Positions 1-10,020 of a stretch of DNA of 64,000 bases are shown here, in pieces (position 1 is the first letter of the stretch; every line of letters begins with the position of its first letter). The position numbers were made by a program, and so were the translations under genes. Source of the DNA: Ahaetulla prasina (Eukaryota; Chordata; Lepidosauria; Squamata; Colubridae); assembly GCF_028640845.1 (NCBI RefSeq), contig NC_080540.1, positions 230,562,794 to 230,626,793 of the forward strand, read 5' to 3'. The notes under the pieces were generated by a model, which had not been told where the DNA came from, searched no databases, and was given only the letters and a program-made list of their open reading frames with translations.

Positions 1-135
1 GAAGAGAGTTAAAAAGGGGGGCGGTGACTGGGCAAGCCCGACTAATTGTATATAATTGTACATTGGATGAATTATTTGATATGAATGTAAAAATAAAACT
101 TTTTTAAAAAAAATAAAAAAAAATAAAAAGTGCAT
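1..135 (+). mobile_element. L1 LINE 3' end with A-rich tail (truncated by window edge)
   Basis: The segment has a G-rich stretch, then a sequence ending in AATAAAACTTTTTT and an A-rich tail at about 105-135. The same ending closes the L1-type insertion at 13799, with a shared GGCAAGCCCGA-like block before it (there GGCAGGTCCGA). This fits the 3' UTR and poly(A) of a reptile L1 in plus orientation. The body lies outside the window. Confidence 0.6.
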
Positions 136-759
136 GGCTCTTAATATAATATATAGGTCAATAATTTGGTTGTTTAGTCTGCAGTGCTTTCTCCTGTCTC
201 CCAAGGTCATTCCCATATACCACCGTTACAACAATACATAAAAAGTGGATAAGCTATTTTGACAATGATGAATATCTGCTTAGGATGTTTTTTCTTTGTC
301 CTGAATTCATAGATTAAGCTTAAGTGAATATGGAAAAGTAATGGATAAAAGTATTATTGATCTGATTCTTTGAGATGAAAGATTGAAAGAATTCAGTGAA
401 AAACACAAGAGTGCTAAGAGGTTCAGAATGTGTGACAAACTATTAATAGTTCCAAATGCAACAAACTATTACTTGGCAATCTAGAAGTGGGGAAAAATGG
501 ACATGAAAAAAAAAGAAATTAAGAAAATTAAAGTGGAATAATTGCAAAGAGAAATAATAAGACATAAATGAAAAAACAGAGCAGTCTGTAGAGATTCTGC
601 TTGAAGATATTTAATGAGACAAAGTCCATTAATTTCTTGATCAGAGATGAATGCAGTCTTGAAACTCTTCTTCTTTTTGTCTGCAGAGATTTCCTGAATA
701 AACAGGGCCAATATTCACAGGTTTTTGTTTTGGAGGGCAGCTTCTAGGTCTAGGATGTC
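136..759. other. Unassigned AT-rich DNA
   Basis: I recognise no gene or repeat family. The only long open frame (minus, 481-711) is low-complexity and looks fortuitous. The last five bases before the next element (760-764, CTTAG) are its left target-site duplication. Confidence 0.5.
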
Positions 760-764
760 CTTAG

Positions 765-952
765 TGTTAAGTTCGGGCAATGAAGAGGCAGGAGACCAGT
801 GAGTGACAACAGCTCTTTAGTTTATTGTGACCCCAGCGAACACAACCGGCAAAAACCCCTCTTTAAATACTCTTTTGGTTGAGGCTTCAACCAATCAGCA
901 ACGTACAATTTTCCCGCCCAAAATTCCCTCTCAAAGTTCAAAATACATTACA
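765..952 (-). repeat. 3' LTR of the gypsy element
   Basis: 188 bp, TG...CA termini, about 98% identical to 4794-4981. The left flank is CTTAG. On the minus strand this is the downstream LTR. Confidence 0.93.
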
Positions 953-965
953 CTCCTTCCCTCCC
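953..965 (-). other. Polypurine tract of the gypsy element
   Basis: On the minus strand this is the all-purine run GGGAGGGAAGGAG immediately before the 3' LTR. That is the position and composition expected for the plus-strand primer of an LTR retrotransposon. Confidence 0.85.
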
Positions 966-1003
966 AGAACGCTTTGTACCTCTATTTACATAATATTTAC
1001 ATG

Positions 1004-1363
1004 CTATTTCTCTACGTAGTCACGCAGGTAGATAGGGCGTCTCCTAACTCTTTCTGACCTGCGCAGTTCATTCTCTGGGAGAGAGTCAAGCTGGTCGGAG
1101 GGACTGTTTGTTCCTCCCAGCTCCTCCTCTAGGCCGTCCGGCCCTGGATTATTGGCTGAGTCGTTCCTGTTGCCTTCAGGAGGAACCGGTTGGCATCGCT
1201 GGACTTCATCGGAATCAGATAAGTCCTCCGCTCGCCTCGGGTTTGAGTCAGCTGCAGATTCAAACAATTGGTAGTCAGGGCCTGGTTGTTTGGTTTCTAG
1301 TTTGTTTGGTATACGTTTTCTTAACTGGTCTATGTGGCGTTTCCATACCCGGCCGTCCTCCAT
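1004..1363 (-). pseudogene. C-terminal end of gypsy Pol, separated by a frameshift
   Basis: This 119-codon frame continues the integrase C-terminal region after the main frame is lost near 1450. It starts just after the integrase SH3-like region and ends in an Arg-rich tail (residues about 102-113, RRSERVRRRP) of the kind that closes many vertebrate gypsy polyproteins. The ATG is probably internal; the true reading enters from the upstream frame. It stops about 50 bp before the polypurine tract. One small indel near 1447-1452 accounts for the split. Confidence 0.8.
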
Positions 1364-1410
1364 GTCTACTACGTATGATTTGGGTCCGGTTATGCCCAGA
1401 ATTTCCCCCT

Positions 1411-4400
1411 TTAACCATGTTGGGCCCTCGCTATAGTTGTGTGCCCATATTGGTCACCCACCTTCATTTCCCTGGTTTTTCCTTGAATACCCTTGTACCC
1501 GTCTGGGGTATAAGTTGGGTTTAGTCGGTCTAGTGGGCACCTGAGTTTCCTGCCCATTAAGAGTTCCGCTGGGCTGCAGCCAGTTGTTACACAAGGGGTC
1601 CTATGTTGGACGGCCAGGAAAGTGTCTATTTTCGTTTGCCAGTCGCCTGGACTTATCCTAGATAGCGCTTCCTTGGTGCTCCAAATGAAACGTTCTGCAA
1701 GTCCGTTTGTCGCCGGGTGGAAAGGCGCCGAGAGGACATGTCTGATGCCCTCTCCCGCTAAATACCCCTCAAACTGGTTTGCCGTGAATTGCGGGCTGTT
1801 GTCAGAGACTAGGGTGTTGGGCAGGCCGTGTGTTACGAATAGATGCCTTAGGACTGTGATTACTGCTTCGGCCGTTGTGCTTTTCATGAGGATTATTTCC
1901 AACCATTTTGAGTAGGCATCTACTACAATTAAAAAGGTCTGCCCATGGAATGGCCCCGCAAAATCTATGTGAATCCTGGACCAAGGCCCCTGGGGTTTCT
2001 CCCACTCTCTAACTGGGGCTGTAGTGGGTAGCGACCTCGACTCTTGGCAGGATTGGCATTTCCCTACCCTGTCGCTGATATCCTTATCCATTAAGGGCCA
2101 CCATACATAACTCCTCGCTAAACTCTTCATCCGCATAATCCCTGGGTGGCCCACATGCAACAGTTCCAACACATTTTCGCATAATTTTTCTGGGATAACT
2201 ACCCTATCCCCCCATAACAGACACCCCCCTTGAACCGACAGTTCTGATTGTTTTTTCGCAAAGTCTTTGAAACGCTCACCCGGCGCAGCGGGCCAACCCC
2301 TTTGCACCCAACCAATTACAGTCCGTATTGTAATGTCCCTATAAGATGCCCTAGCCACCTGCTTGGATGTGACTGGGCCAGAGTCCAAAGAGTCAATTAG
2401 CAAGACGGGTGTCCCCGGGGTGGGGTCTTCAATTGTCTCTGGTAAAGGGCATCTGCTCAGAGCGTCCGCATGCCCTAAGTCTTTTCCTGGGCGGTGGAGC
2501 AATTTGTAGGAGTATGCCGCTAGGAAAATAGTCCATCGGGTCAGCCTGGGAGAAAGTGCCACGGGTGTTGGGCGGTCACCCGCTAAAAGCCCTAGAAGGG
2601 GTCTGTGGTCCGTGACTATCTCGAAATCTCGCCCGAACAAGTATTCGTGGAATTTCTTAACCCCGGAGACTATGGCCAACGCTTCCCTATATAACTGGCT
2701 GTGGTTCCTTTCTGCAGAGGACATCGTCCGGGAATAATACGCTATAGGGGCTTCTGTTCCATTCGGTAACCTATGGAGGAGCACCGCCCCCACCCCATAT
2801 GGTGAAGCATCGCAAACTAGCACTAGTGGCAACGTGCCATTGTACTGGATGAGGAGGCTATCGCTGGACAAAAGGTTTTTTACCCCCTCAAATGCCCTAG
2901 CCTCTTCTCTGCCCCAGGACCACACAGCTTTCTTTGCTAGCAACTTATGTAGCGGCTCGGCTACTGTTGCTTTATTCTTCAAGAATACCGCATAGAAATT
3001 AACAAGCCCCAAGAATGCCTGTAATTCTGTTTTATTTTTGGGGGCTGGGGCCTTTCTAATGGCCCGTACCTTGCTCTCTGTGGGGTGGATCCCTTCCCTG
3101 TCTATTCGGTATCCTAGGAATTCTACAGATTTCACTCCAATGTGGCATTTGTTGAGCTTAACTTTAAGCCCCGCAGACCTAAAAATGCCCAACACCTTCC
3201 TTAGTTTTACCCCGAGTTCCTCTAAGTTTTCAGCTGATACCAATACATCGTCAAAGTATGGTACCACTCCTGGCAGGCCCTGTAATAATCGCTCCATTAG
3301 GTTCTGGAAGAGCCCTGGGGCCACGCTAACTCTGAACTGGAGTCGCGTACATTTGAAAGCCCCGCGGTGCATGACAATTGTCTGCGCCTCAGCTGTGCTG
3401 CTATCTACAGGTAGCTGCTGGTAGGCTTGGGCCAAATCGAGTTTGGCGAAGACCTGCCCTTGCCCTAATGAGTGTAGCAAATGTTGCACCACTGGAACGG
3501 GGTATGCACTTTTCTGCAATGCTTTGTTAAGCGTTGCTTTGTAGTCAGCGCAAATCCGGACCGATCTGTCCGGTTTGACTGGGGTTACTATGGGTGTCTC
3601 CCATTTTGCATGATCGACGGGGACTAGTATTCCCTGGCTTACTAGCTTGTCCAATTCTCGGTCAATTTTAGGCTTTAGGGCGAATAGAACCCTCCTAGCC
3701 TTTAACCAGATGGGGGCGACTTGGGGGTCAAGGTTGAAAGAAATAGGGGTCCCCACGTACTTGCCCAGGCAATCCTTGAATACGTCCTCGAACTCCTTCA
3801 GTAGTTCGTCTCGGAGGATGACGTTGCTCCTGTGGACCCCGGTCACTCCCATGCCCAAAGCTCGGAACCAGTCCAGCCCTAGCAAACTCGGTAGAGTTCC
3901 GTTTACTATGGTGATCGGCAGGGTCTTTTTGAATTGTCCATATTTGACTTGGACGGATGTGGCTCCTCGAACAGGGATCCGATTCCCCTGGTAGTCCTGC
4001 ACTCTCAGCTTCTGGGTTTGTAGCTGACGTTTAGCGATCGCTGGCAAGTCTCTCACGATGGTGTCCCAGGACATAATTGTGATTGACGACCCAGTGTCTA
4101 CTTCCATGGGGCACTGCACCCCTTCAATGTAGACTTGGGTAAATATTTTCTTCTCTAGTCGTGTCGATGCGTGGCCCACTCTCACAGTGGTCTGGTTTAA
4201 CTTCGCGCCCTTTTTAAATGGACCAATCCCGGGCCGCTTCGCTGCTCCCGCGCTCTGATTGGTCGGTTTGAATTTTTGGCGGGAAGGTTGGGGGGCTCGG
4301 CAGGCCTGAGCTATGTGTCCTTTTTCTTCACACCGCCGACAAACTGCGTCCTTGAATCTGCAGTTTTGCCGTTGGTGTTGCCCCCCACAACTCACACATT

Positions 4401-4809
4401 CGTCTTGGTCACCTCTCTCCAGCCTCCCGGTGTGGAACACCTCTTCCTCTTCCTCACCTTCCGATTCGGCCTGGACTTCCTCACTGTGGACCGGTGTAGT
4501 CTTTGTCCCGGCACCCTGCGCGTTTGGCTTTTGCAAGGTCTCCGCCGCCTTGGTGGACATCTCATGAGCTCTGGCTTCGTCCAGGGCTATCGCTAAAGTC
4601 AGGTTGCTTTTAGACAGCAGCCGCCTTTGTAGTCTGATGTCCCTGACCCCACAAATGAGTTGTTCGAGTAAGGAATCCTCCAAATCTCTGTACTCACAGT
4701 GGTTTGCGGCTTTCCTCAATGTGGCCATGTACACACTTATTGATTCGCCTTCTCGCTGTACCCGTTGCCTCAACATCCCACCCTCGTCACCAATGTTAAG
4801 TTTGGGCAA
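1411..4809 (-). CDS. Gypsy gag-pol polyprotein (gag fragment, protease, RT, RNase H, integrase)
   Basis: A 1132-codon frame. Residues about 12-95 resemble the C-terminal half of a gypsy capsid. Two zinc knuckles follow: CX2CX3HX4C at 138-150 and CX2CX4HX4C at 157-170. The protease active site DTGSS is at 238-242. Reverse transcriptase has the first Asp at 458 and YFDD at 518-521. RNase H begins with Asp667. Integrase has the zinc-binding H885, H888, C918, C921 and the catalytic D949, D1003 and E1039. All key catalytic residues are present. Oddities: the annotated ATG lies inside the LTR, so there is no native gag start; the first 10 or so codons are LTR and primer-site sequence read through; and the frame is lost near 1450, leaving 18 junk residues before the stop. 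It is probably not active alone, because the N-terminal capsid is gone. Confidence 0.92.
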   Translation of the reverse strand: MPKLNIGDEGGMLRQRVQREGESISVYMATLRKAANHCEYRDLEDSLLEQLICGVRDIRLQRRLLSKSNLTLAIALDEARAHEMSTKAAETLQKPNAQGAGTKTTPVHSEEVQAESEGEEEEEVFHTGRLERGDQDECVSCGGQHQRQNCRFKDAVCRRCEEKGHIAQACRAPQPSRQKFKPTNQSAGAAKRPGIGPFKKGAKLNQTTVRVGHASTRLEKKIFTQVYIEGVQCPMEVDTGSSITIMSWDTIVRDLPAIAKRQLQTQKLRVQDYQGNRIPVRGATSVQVKYGQFKKTLPITIVNGTLPSLLGLDWFRALGMGVTGVHRSNVILRDELLKEFEDVFKDCLGKYVGTPISFNLDPQVAPIWLKARRVLFALKPKIDRELDKLVSQGILVPVDHAKWETPIVTPVKPDRSVRICADYKATLNKALQKSAYPVPVVQHLLHSLGQGQVFAKLDLAQAYQQLPVDSSTAEAQTIVMHRGAFKCTRLQFRVSVAPGLFQNLMERLLQGLPGVVPYFDDVLVSAENLEELGVKLRKVLGIFRSAGLKVKLNKCHIGVKSVEFLGYRIDREGIHPTESKVRAIRKAPAPKNKTELQAFLGLVNFYAVFLKNKATVAEPLHKLLAKKAVWSWGREEARAFEGVKNLLSSDSLLIQYNGTLPLVLVCDASPYGVGAVLLHRLPNGTEAPIAYYSRTMSSAERNHSQLYREALAIVSGVKKFHEYLFGRDFEIVTDHRPLLGLLAGDRPTPVALSPRLTRWTIFLAAYSYKLLHRPGKDLGHADALSRCPLPETIEDPTPGTPVLLIDSLDSGPVTSKQVARASYRDITIRTVIGWVQRGWPAAPGERFKDFAKKQSELSVQGGCLLWGDRVVIPEKLCENVLELLHVGHPGIMRMKSLARSYVWWPLMDKDISDRVGKCQSCQESRSLPTTAPVREWEKPQGPWSRIHIDFAGPFHGQTFLIVVDAYSKWLEIILMKSTTAEAVITVLRHLFVTHGLPNTLVSDNSPQFTANQFEGYLAGEGIRHVLSAPFHPATNGLAERFIWSTKEALSRISPGDWQTKIDTFLAVQHRTPCVTTGCSPAELLMGRKLRCPLDRLNPTYTPDGYKGIQGKTREMKVGDQYGHTTIARAQHG
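4775..4793 (-). other. Candidate tRNA primer-binding site
   Basis: On the minus strand the bases directly after the 5' LTR begin TTGGTGACGAGGG. The TGG at this position matches the usual complement of a tRNA CCA end. I could not assign the tRNA. It runs directly into gag codons with no leader, so the deletion must start at or just after it. Confidence 0.6.
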
Positions 4810-4981
4810 TGAAGAGGCAGGAGACCAGTGAGTGACAACAGCTCTTTAGTTTATTGTGACCCCAGCGAACACAACTGGCAAAAACCCCTCTTTAAATATT
4901 CTTTTGGTTGAGGCTTCAACCAATCAGCAACGTGCAATTTTCCCGCCCAAAATTCCCTCTCAAAGTTCAAAATACATTACA
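4794..4981 (-). repeat. 5' LTR of the gypsy element
   Basis: 188 bp, TG...CA, flanked on the right by CTTAG (4982-4986). It differs from the other LTR at four transition sites. Confidence 0.93.
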
Positions 4982-4986
4982 CTTAG

Positions 4987-6019
4987 AGTTAGGAGTGTAT
5001 AAAATTTTTAGTTTGCCTTTTTTGAAGGTTGGATGTCTTGGTAGGTGAGGCATTAAGAAGCATTCTCCCCAATTTCAGACCATTGAAAAATGGAATAAGG
5101 GACAAAATGTGTTTTAAACTCGAAGTGAGGATAATCCATATAATCCTGTCCCCAAAACAGTGGTGTGCAACAATAGCCTTGCATATTATGATGCAGTCCT
5201 CATCACAGGAACATTGCTTTAATAACTAATGCTGAATGCTATTTTATCTACTCTAATTAATTAATATCTATAGTCATATAAGTAATGCCCATTTGATTAC
5301 AACTATCTTAAGGGATACTTGAGGAATGCTACAATATCCTTTTAAAGCTTCTAGTTCATAGATTAAATATGTCCCTTCAAATCATAATGAGAGTACTTGC
5401 ATGGTATAATCTTAATATAATTGGATATTCAAAATATATTATTCTATTAATTTAATTCTGAGCTGTACATAACTTTTTATATTTAGGATTAAATTTTATC
5501 TGCGTTAAAGTGCTGCATCATTAATTTATCCAAACAGCCTGTTTTATTTTCAACATTTGACTGAAGAAGAATTTCTTATCTAGTGTGTGGCACTTCTTTT
5601 TTTCTAGAATAGGAGAAAAAATGGAAAGCCTGAAGAGCTTAACATTATAGACTGGTATTGATAACTTCCCTTCCCAGTGTGCCAAATGCAAGAATTGTTC
5701 CCCTTCTGGTGAGCTTCCTTCCCTATGAATAATTCATGATTTCATGAATTCCAAAAACTGTTAGATTAGAGAGATATCTAAGTCCCTTCCAAAAGATAAT
5801 ACCCAAAAGCACTTTTTTGGCATTGTTTTCTTGGAATTATATAAGAATGTATAAACTACATGCACACACACGGAGGGAGGGAGGGGAGAGAGAATAGTTT
5901 CCCCTAAAAAACAGCCTATTTGCATAGTAATTCAGTTCATCCTTTTGAGATTTTCTTTGGCAGCCTTGCCTGACAATAAAAGTGTTTCTTGCAGGGACAC
6001 ATAAGAGATTAGACAGTCA
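4987..6019. other. Unassigned AT-rich DNA with a short purine-rich simple repeat
   Basis: No gene or TE domain seen. A short CA run followed by GGGA-type purine repeats lies at about 5861-5893. The open frames here are short and without recognisable domains. Confidence 0.5.
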
Positions 6020-6118
6020 TTAGTCCGAAATGGTCCAGGATCCCCTGCTTGAGCAGGAGGTTGGACTAGAAGACCTACAAGATCCTTTCCAATTATGTTA
6101 TTCTGTATTCTATATTTA
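6020..6118 (+). mobile_element. CR1 LINE 3' terminal fragment
   Basis: Contains the CR1 3'-end signature: CCTGCTTGAGCAGGAGGTTGG, then GACTAGAAGACC and CCTTCCAA, ending in an ATTCT-type tail. The self-complementary CCTGCTTGAGCAGG is the known 3' hairpin of CR1 elements. Only about 100 bp remain, as is usual for these 5'-truncated copies. Confidence 0.8.
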
Positions 6119-7085
6119 ACTGTTCGTTTAAAACAATCTTTCCTAACTTAATACCACATACATTTGCTATGAGTTACAAGAGTTAAAGTCCAAGACCCCT
6201 TTCAACTTATATATTTTATGGTTCTAGTTTGAGGAAGGTTTGCATAAGGAATGTCTTCAGAAGATAAGAAAGAAAAGGCTTTCCCATCATTTTTTCTTAG
6301 CAATAAACCAGGGAGAAGAGGCAATAATGCTAAAGTTTTTACAATCCAGTTAAGTTGATTTCCATAAATCAGGTTCATTTACACACTAAATGACCTCTAT
6401 GAAGCATTTTGAAGAAGACAATGATATTTTCTTGTCTGTTGGATTTAGTATGTAGAACACTATTCAGAGCGCCTATCAGTAGACTTAAAGGCGCATTCAA
6501 AAAATGGCGTCCATTAGTATCCCATTCCAAAATCTTATTAGTCTTGAAGCTACAAAAAACATTCTCATTTCCATTTCGCACAAAAAAAGGATGATACATT
6601 TTGTTCCTTCCTCTATTAACTATTTTTTGTAGAGGTGATCGAGTAATTACTATGGTAGGCTACCCGCTCAACTTGTTAGTTGGAATCCTGGGGTCAGGTG
6701 AGGAAAGCGTCCCACCAATGAGAGAATCACCAGGCCACAATCTCTGCATTTCAGACAGAAATGTGACCTTTAGAACAGCTTCATATACACTGTAGGTGAG
6801 TTAGAAGTAAATCAATAGCTACCAAATACCAACAAAGGACTGGACTTATTTCAGCAGCAGTGGAAAGATGGAATGTGGAAGTGCGCCCAATTGGGGGGAG
6901 GAAATCACAGTTTGCTCTAGGGAAATTTGTTTGCTGTGAAACAGCTCTTAAAAGGTAATTCTTGGTTACAAAAATGACTGATTATTGACATGAGATAAAG
7001 AGCTACCCAGTATAATCAATTTACTGTTATATCTTTACAATGTAAGTAACAATTGGTTCTTTCTATTCTTTTTCTGCTTTTGATG
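6119..7085. other. Unassigned DNA
   Basis: No repeat family or domain recognised. Short frames on both strands around 6375-6795 overlap one another and show no conserved motif. Confidence 0.45.
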
Positions 7086-7555
7086 TAAGATAGAAAAACA
7101 TTACAGAGGGTGGTGAGTACAGCACAAAACATCGTGGGCTGTCCCCTGATACCACTAGATGTGATCACTAGGGCTCGCTGCCTTAGAAGAGTGAGGAAAA
7201 TTCTCATGGATGATTCTCACCCTGGTCATCACTTCTTTACCCTTCTACCATCGGGAAGGAGATATAGCCAGCCACACAAACAGGCTGAAGAACAGTTTTT
7301 ATCCATGGGCTGCCAGACTCCTGAATAAAAATAACATCATAACTATGTAGTATGATGGACTGCAGGGCCGGCGTAAAGTGTAACATATTCACACTGGTGC
7401 AATAGGACTGTTTTGTTAATATGATTTATTCGGGTTAGGGATTTTCTGTCTTCACTGTGAGTTGTATTGTATTGGGGGGTGCACTGAGGGAGCTCAACCA
7501 ATCTCATTGTACATATGTTGTGCATTGACAATAAAGATTTATTATTAAGATTGTA
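7086..7555 (+). mobile_element. L2/CR1-clade LINE 3' end (C-terminus of the ORF plus 3' UTR)
   Basis: The plus-strand translation at 7110-7328 has the C-terminal signature of L2/Rex-like LINE proteins: CLRRVRKILMDDSHPGHH, then LLPSGRRY. A 3' UTR follows, ending in CAATAAAGATTTATTATTAAG near 7555. The protein is interrupted soon after GRRY, so the copy is decayed. A related, more diverged copy is at 20111-20675. Confidence 0.7.
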
Positions 7556-8088
7556 GGTGGGTCAGATGGACTGAGAAAAATCACTCAAGAAAAGTGATTG
7601 TGGCATCAATTGTGTGCTGCTGATTACTTTGAAGGTTGGTTGTTGTTGTTTTTTTTGCTCTACCTGTAACTCTAGCTTAAGAAAATGTAAACACTAGCAA
7701 CTGAGGAATTCTATAGCGGCCAGTTTCCAGTTTAACCATGGAGACAACAGATTTGCAGTGTATAAAAAATGGTATTTATCAAAAATTTAGCTTACCCATA
7801 TTTTGTGGAATGATGATATGTGCCTTACAGCAAACATGTTAAGTTCCTTTTCATTCTAGGTCAGAGTTGAATCTAAGCTGACCTTAATAAACACAGTCAG
7901 TTCACTTTATGTGTCCTTGCCTTCTCATAAATGAACAACATAATGGAAATATGAAGTAGAGAGCAAGAATTGCTCTCTCTAAACTTCTTCATAGTACTTT
8001 TTTTGTGTGTGCAGTATTCCTATCCTAATTTGTAACTTAAGATGGGTGACCCATTCTATGGGTTAAGGGTTGCATAGTCTCATGGAGG
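7556..8088. other. Unassigned DNA
   Basis: Nothing recognised apart from a T-rich run near 7640-7657. Confidence 0.45.
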
Positions 8089-8166
8089 GGCAAAAGGCAA
8101 TGGGTTGGTCAATAGATTTTAAGATATTGCCTGTTGCTACAAGAAAAGAGAAACTAGAAGCTTCCT
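8089..8166 (+). repeat. Left copy of a 78-bp direct repeat flanking the L1 composite
   Basis: Begins GGCAAAAGGCAATG and matches 10331-10407 at about 95% (four or five differences). The two copies sit exactly outside the 3' and 5' edges of an L1 in minus orientation, so they read as its target-site duplication. That would be much longer than the usual 7-20 bp. Confidence 0.75.
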
Positions 8167-8499
8167 CTCCCCCATGTTTTAAAACGTTTTATTAAATAAA
8201 GAAAATTCTATTTCTGAATGAAGTGTGTTATCTGCGTACAAATAATTTTGAGAATAATCATAATAGTTACAATAATATTCATCACATTAATATTGATCTC
8301 ATAATAATAGTAGTATTTGCTGGTCCATTTTAATAAACCTTCCTTACAAAATTAATCCTTCTCTTATATTTCCATATTTCTAACTTCTGTTTCTGGTTAG
8401 CCATTGATAAAATGAGTCCCGTGTTAAAAAGTATTCAGTTTCTTCCTTTTCCTTAATTTTAAGTGTTAATCTATCCATTTCGGCACATTCTAGTATTTT

Positions 8500-8762
8500 C
8501 TAAATTATGTTTTCCTCTGTAGGGATCTCTTCAGTTTTCCAATGTTGTGCAAATACAATTCTAGCTGCAGTTAGCACATGTAAAATTAAGTATGCATTCC
8601 CTTTATTATATTTTTCCAGTAAAATTCCCAACAAATGTATTTCTGTTTTAGATCTATGTGTTGTCATTTTTTCCAACCATGTATGTATTTTTGTCCAATA
8701 TTTCTTTGCCTTTGGGCATGTCCACCACATATGATAATATGAACCTGGTGTCTGATTACATC
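8500..8762 (-). pseudogene. L1 ORF2 C-terminal fragment
   Basis: The minus-strand frame reads [19 protein letters not shown], then LHVLTAARIVFAQHWKTEEIPTEE. This is the conserved region near the C-terminus of vertebrate L1 ORF2, containing the WxxCPxxxxFW-like block. Coding similarity continues a few codons upstream to about 8762, where it stops at the L2 junction. The frame ends at 8500 and the rest of the C-terminus is decayed. Confidence 0.8.
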
Positions 8763-9384
8763 TTCACCCATATTTTCAATAAATCACTAGAGATGTGCTA
8801 TGTTCCTTCTTGCTTCAAACGCTCTACCATCATCCCAGTGCCAAAGAAGCCCACCATCAAGGAACTGAATGACTACAGACCAGTTGCTTTAACATCTGTA
8901 GTCATGAAAACCTTTGAAAGGCTAGTGCTTTCCTACTTGAAAACCATCACAGATCTGCTTTTAGACCCCTTGCAATTTGCATACCGAGCAAATAGATCAA
9001 CAGATGATGCTGTTAATATGGCTCTGCACTACATCCTACAACATCTTGAGTCTCCAAAGACCTATGCAAGGATCCTCTTTGTAGACTTTAGTTCAGCATT
9101 CAATACCATCAGTCCAGACACTCTTCTAACTAAGCTAAACCAGCTACAGGTACTGGAACAGACTTGTAAGTGGATCACAAGCATCCTAACAAACAGAAAG
9201 CAGCAGGTGAAGCTAAGCAAGATCACATCAAATACCTGTACAATTAGCACAGCCCCCCCCCCCCAAGGCTGTGTGCTCTCCCCACTTCTCTTCTCTCTGT
9301 ATACCAATAACTGCATCTCCAACGATCCATCTGTTAAGCTACTGAAGTTCGCAGATGACACAACAGTGATTGGTCTCATTCGAG
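8763..9384 (+). pseudogene. L2-like LINE reverse transcriptase fragment
   Basis: A plus-strand frame of about 210 codons shows the central RT domain of an L2/CR1-clade non-LTR element: [54 protein letters not shown] (first catalytic Asp), [16 protein letters not shown] and FADDTT (catalytic Asp pair). The annotated ATG at 8658 lies in L1 sequence and is not native. A C run near 9249-9258 encodes an extra proline before the PQG motif. The frame is cut by the gypsy LTR a few codons after FADD. No endonuclease domain or 3' end is present. Confidence 0.85.
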
Positions 9385-9753
9385 TGTCAGGCCTGGAAAC
9401 CATACTAGGCCTTAGGGTTCCAGACGCTGCCACATTTTTCCCGAGGGGAAGAAGGGAGGTTGAGGGGTATGGTAACATTCTTCAAGCGTTCAAGGTCGGA
9501 ATGGTGTTCACTTCTGCAGGAGGAGTGGCGAGAAGATATTCGAATGAACTGGGAGAACGTGGGACCATGTGACCAGCACAGGGGTTAGAGGGGTGGGACT
9601 CTTGGGGGTTGTATAACTGGGAAAAGAATCCGGAAGTTCAGTTTTGGAATTTCACTCATCGTGTGCCAGTTTCCTTATGCTAGTAAAGAACTCTGAAAGA
9701 CAATGGCTTCTGAGGTTTTTTTATGCAGAAGAGGTTTTTCTGGAACCTTGACA
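9385..9753 (+). repeat. LTR of a second gypsy-type element
   Basis: A 369-bp segment begins TGTCAGG and ends CTTGACA, so it has short inverted TGTCA/TGACA termini. It begins exactly where the L2 RT frame is interrupted. It contains a TATA-like GTTGTATAAC near 9608 and a possible polyadenylation region near 9680. Gypsy pol coding follows 35 bp downstream in the same orientation. No downstream LTR remains. Confidence 0.65.
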
Positions 9754-9787
9754 TTATTCCAAAACTGAAATGGAATAATGGATCGAA

Positions 9788-10020
9788 ATGGACCCAGGAA
9801 AAGTGAAAGCGGTGTTGGATTGGCAACCGCCACGCACACTTCAAAGTTTCTTGGGATTCGCAAATTTTTACCGCAAATTCATTCCTTCTTTCGCAGAAGT
9901 AGCTCTACCATTAACAGAATTGCCAAAAACTGGGCCATTACCTGCCAAACCCAAACCTAACCAACCGCTACCTTGGACAATGGACTGCCAACGTTCCTTT
10001 GAACACCTGAAACGCCTATT
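9788..10020 (+). pseudogene. Gypsy pol fragment (RT/RNase H linker region)
   Basis: The plus frame reads [20 protein letters not shown], then [25 protein letters not shown] and a region ending [12 protein letters not shown]. This is the highly conserved stretch between the RT thumb and RNase H in Ty3/gypsy Pol. Sequence from the LTR through most of pol has been deleted, since it starts 35 bp after an LTR. Coding similarity stops at about 10020, where L1 sequence resumes. Confidence 0.85.

Larger units (their letters stand above)
765..4981 (-). mobile_element. Ty3/gypsy LTR retrotransposon, nearly complete but lacking N-terminal gag
   Basis: This 4.2-kb element is bounded by two 188-bp direct LTRs beginning TGTTAAG and ending ATTACA, flanked by the 5-bp duplication CTTAG (760-764 and 4982-4986). 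A polypurine tract lies inside the left LTR and a candidate primer-binding site inside the right LTR, so it reads on the minus strand. The internal region is one long gag-pol frame plus a frameshifted C-terminus. It is short for the family because the LTR and primer site run straight into the second half of gag; the leader and N-terminal gag are missing. The LTRs differ at about 4 of 188 positions, all transitions, which suggests a fairly recent insertion. Confidence 0.93.

Noticed and set aside
481..711. 76-codon minus frame
   Set aside because: Low-complexity, no domain, in AT-rich DNA; probably a chance frame.
1108..1524. 138-codon plus frame over the gypsy pol end
   Set aside because: Antisense shadow of pol; no independent domain.
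6021..6118. tRNA gene or structured RNA suggested by the CCTGCTTGAGCAGG hairpin
   Set aside because: The hairpin is the standard CR1 3'-end motif.
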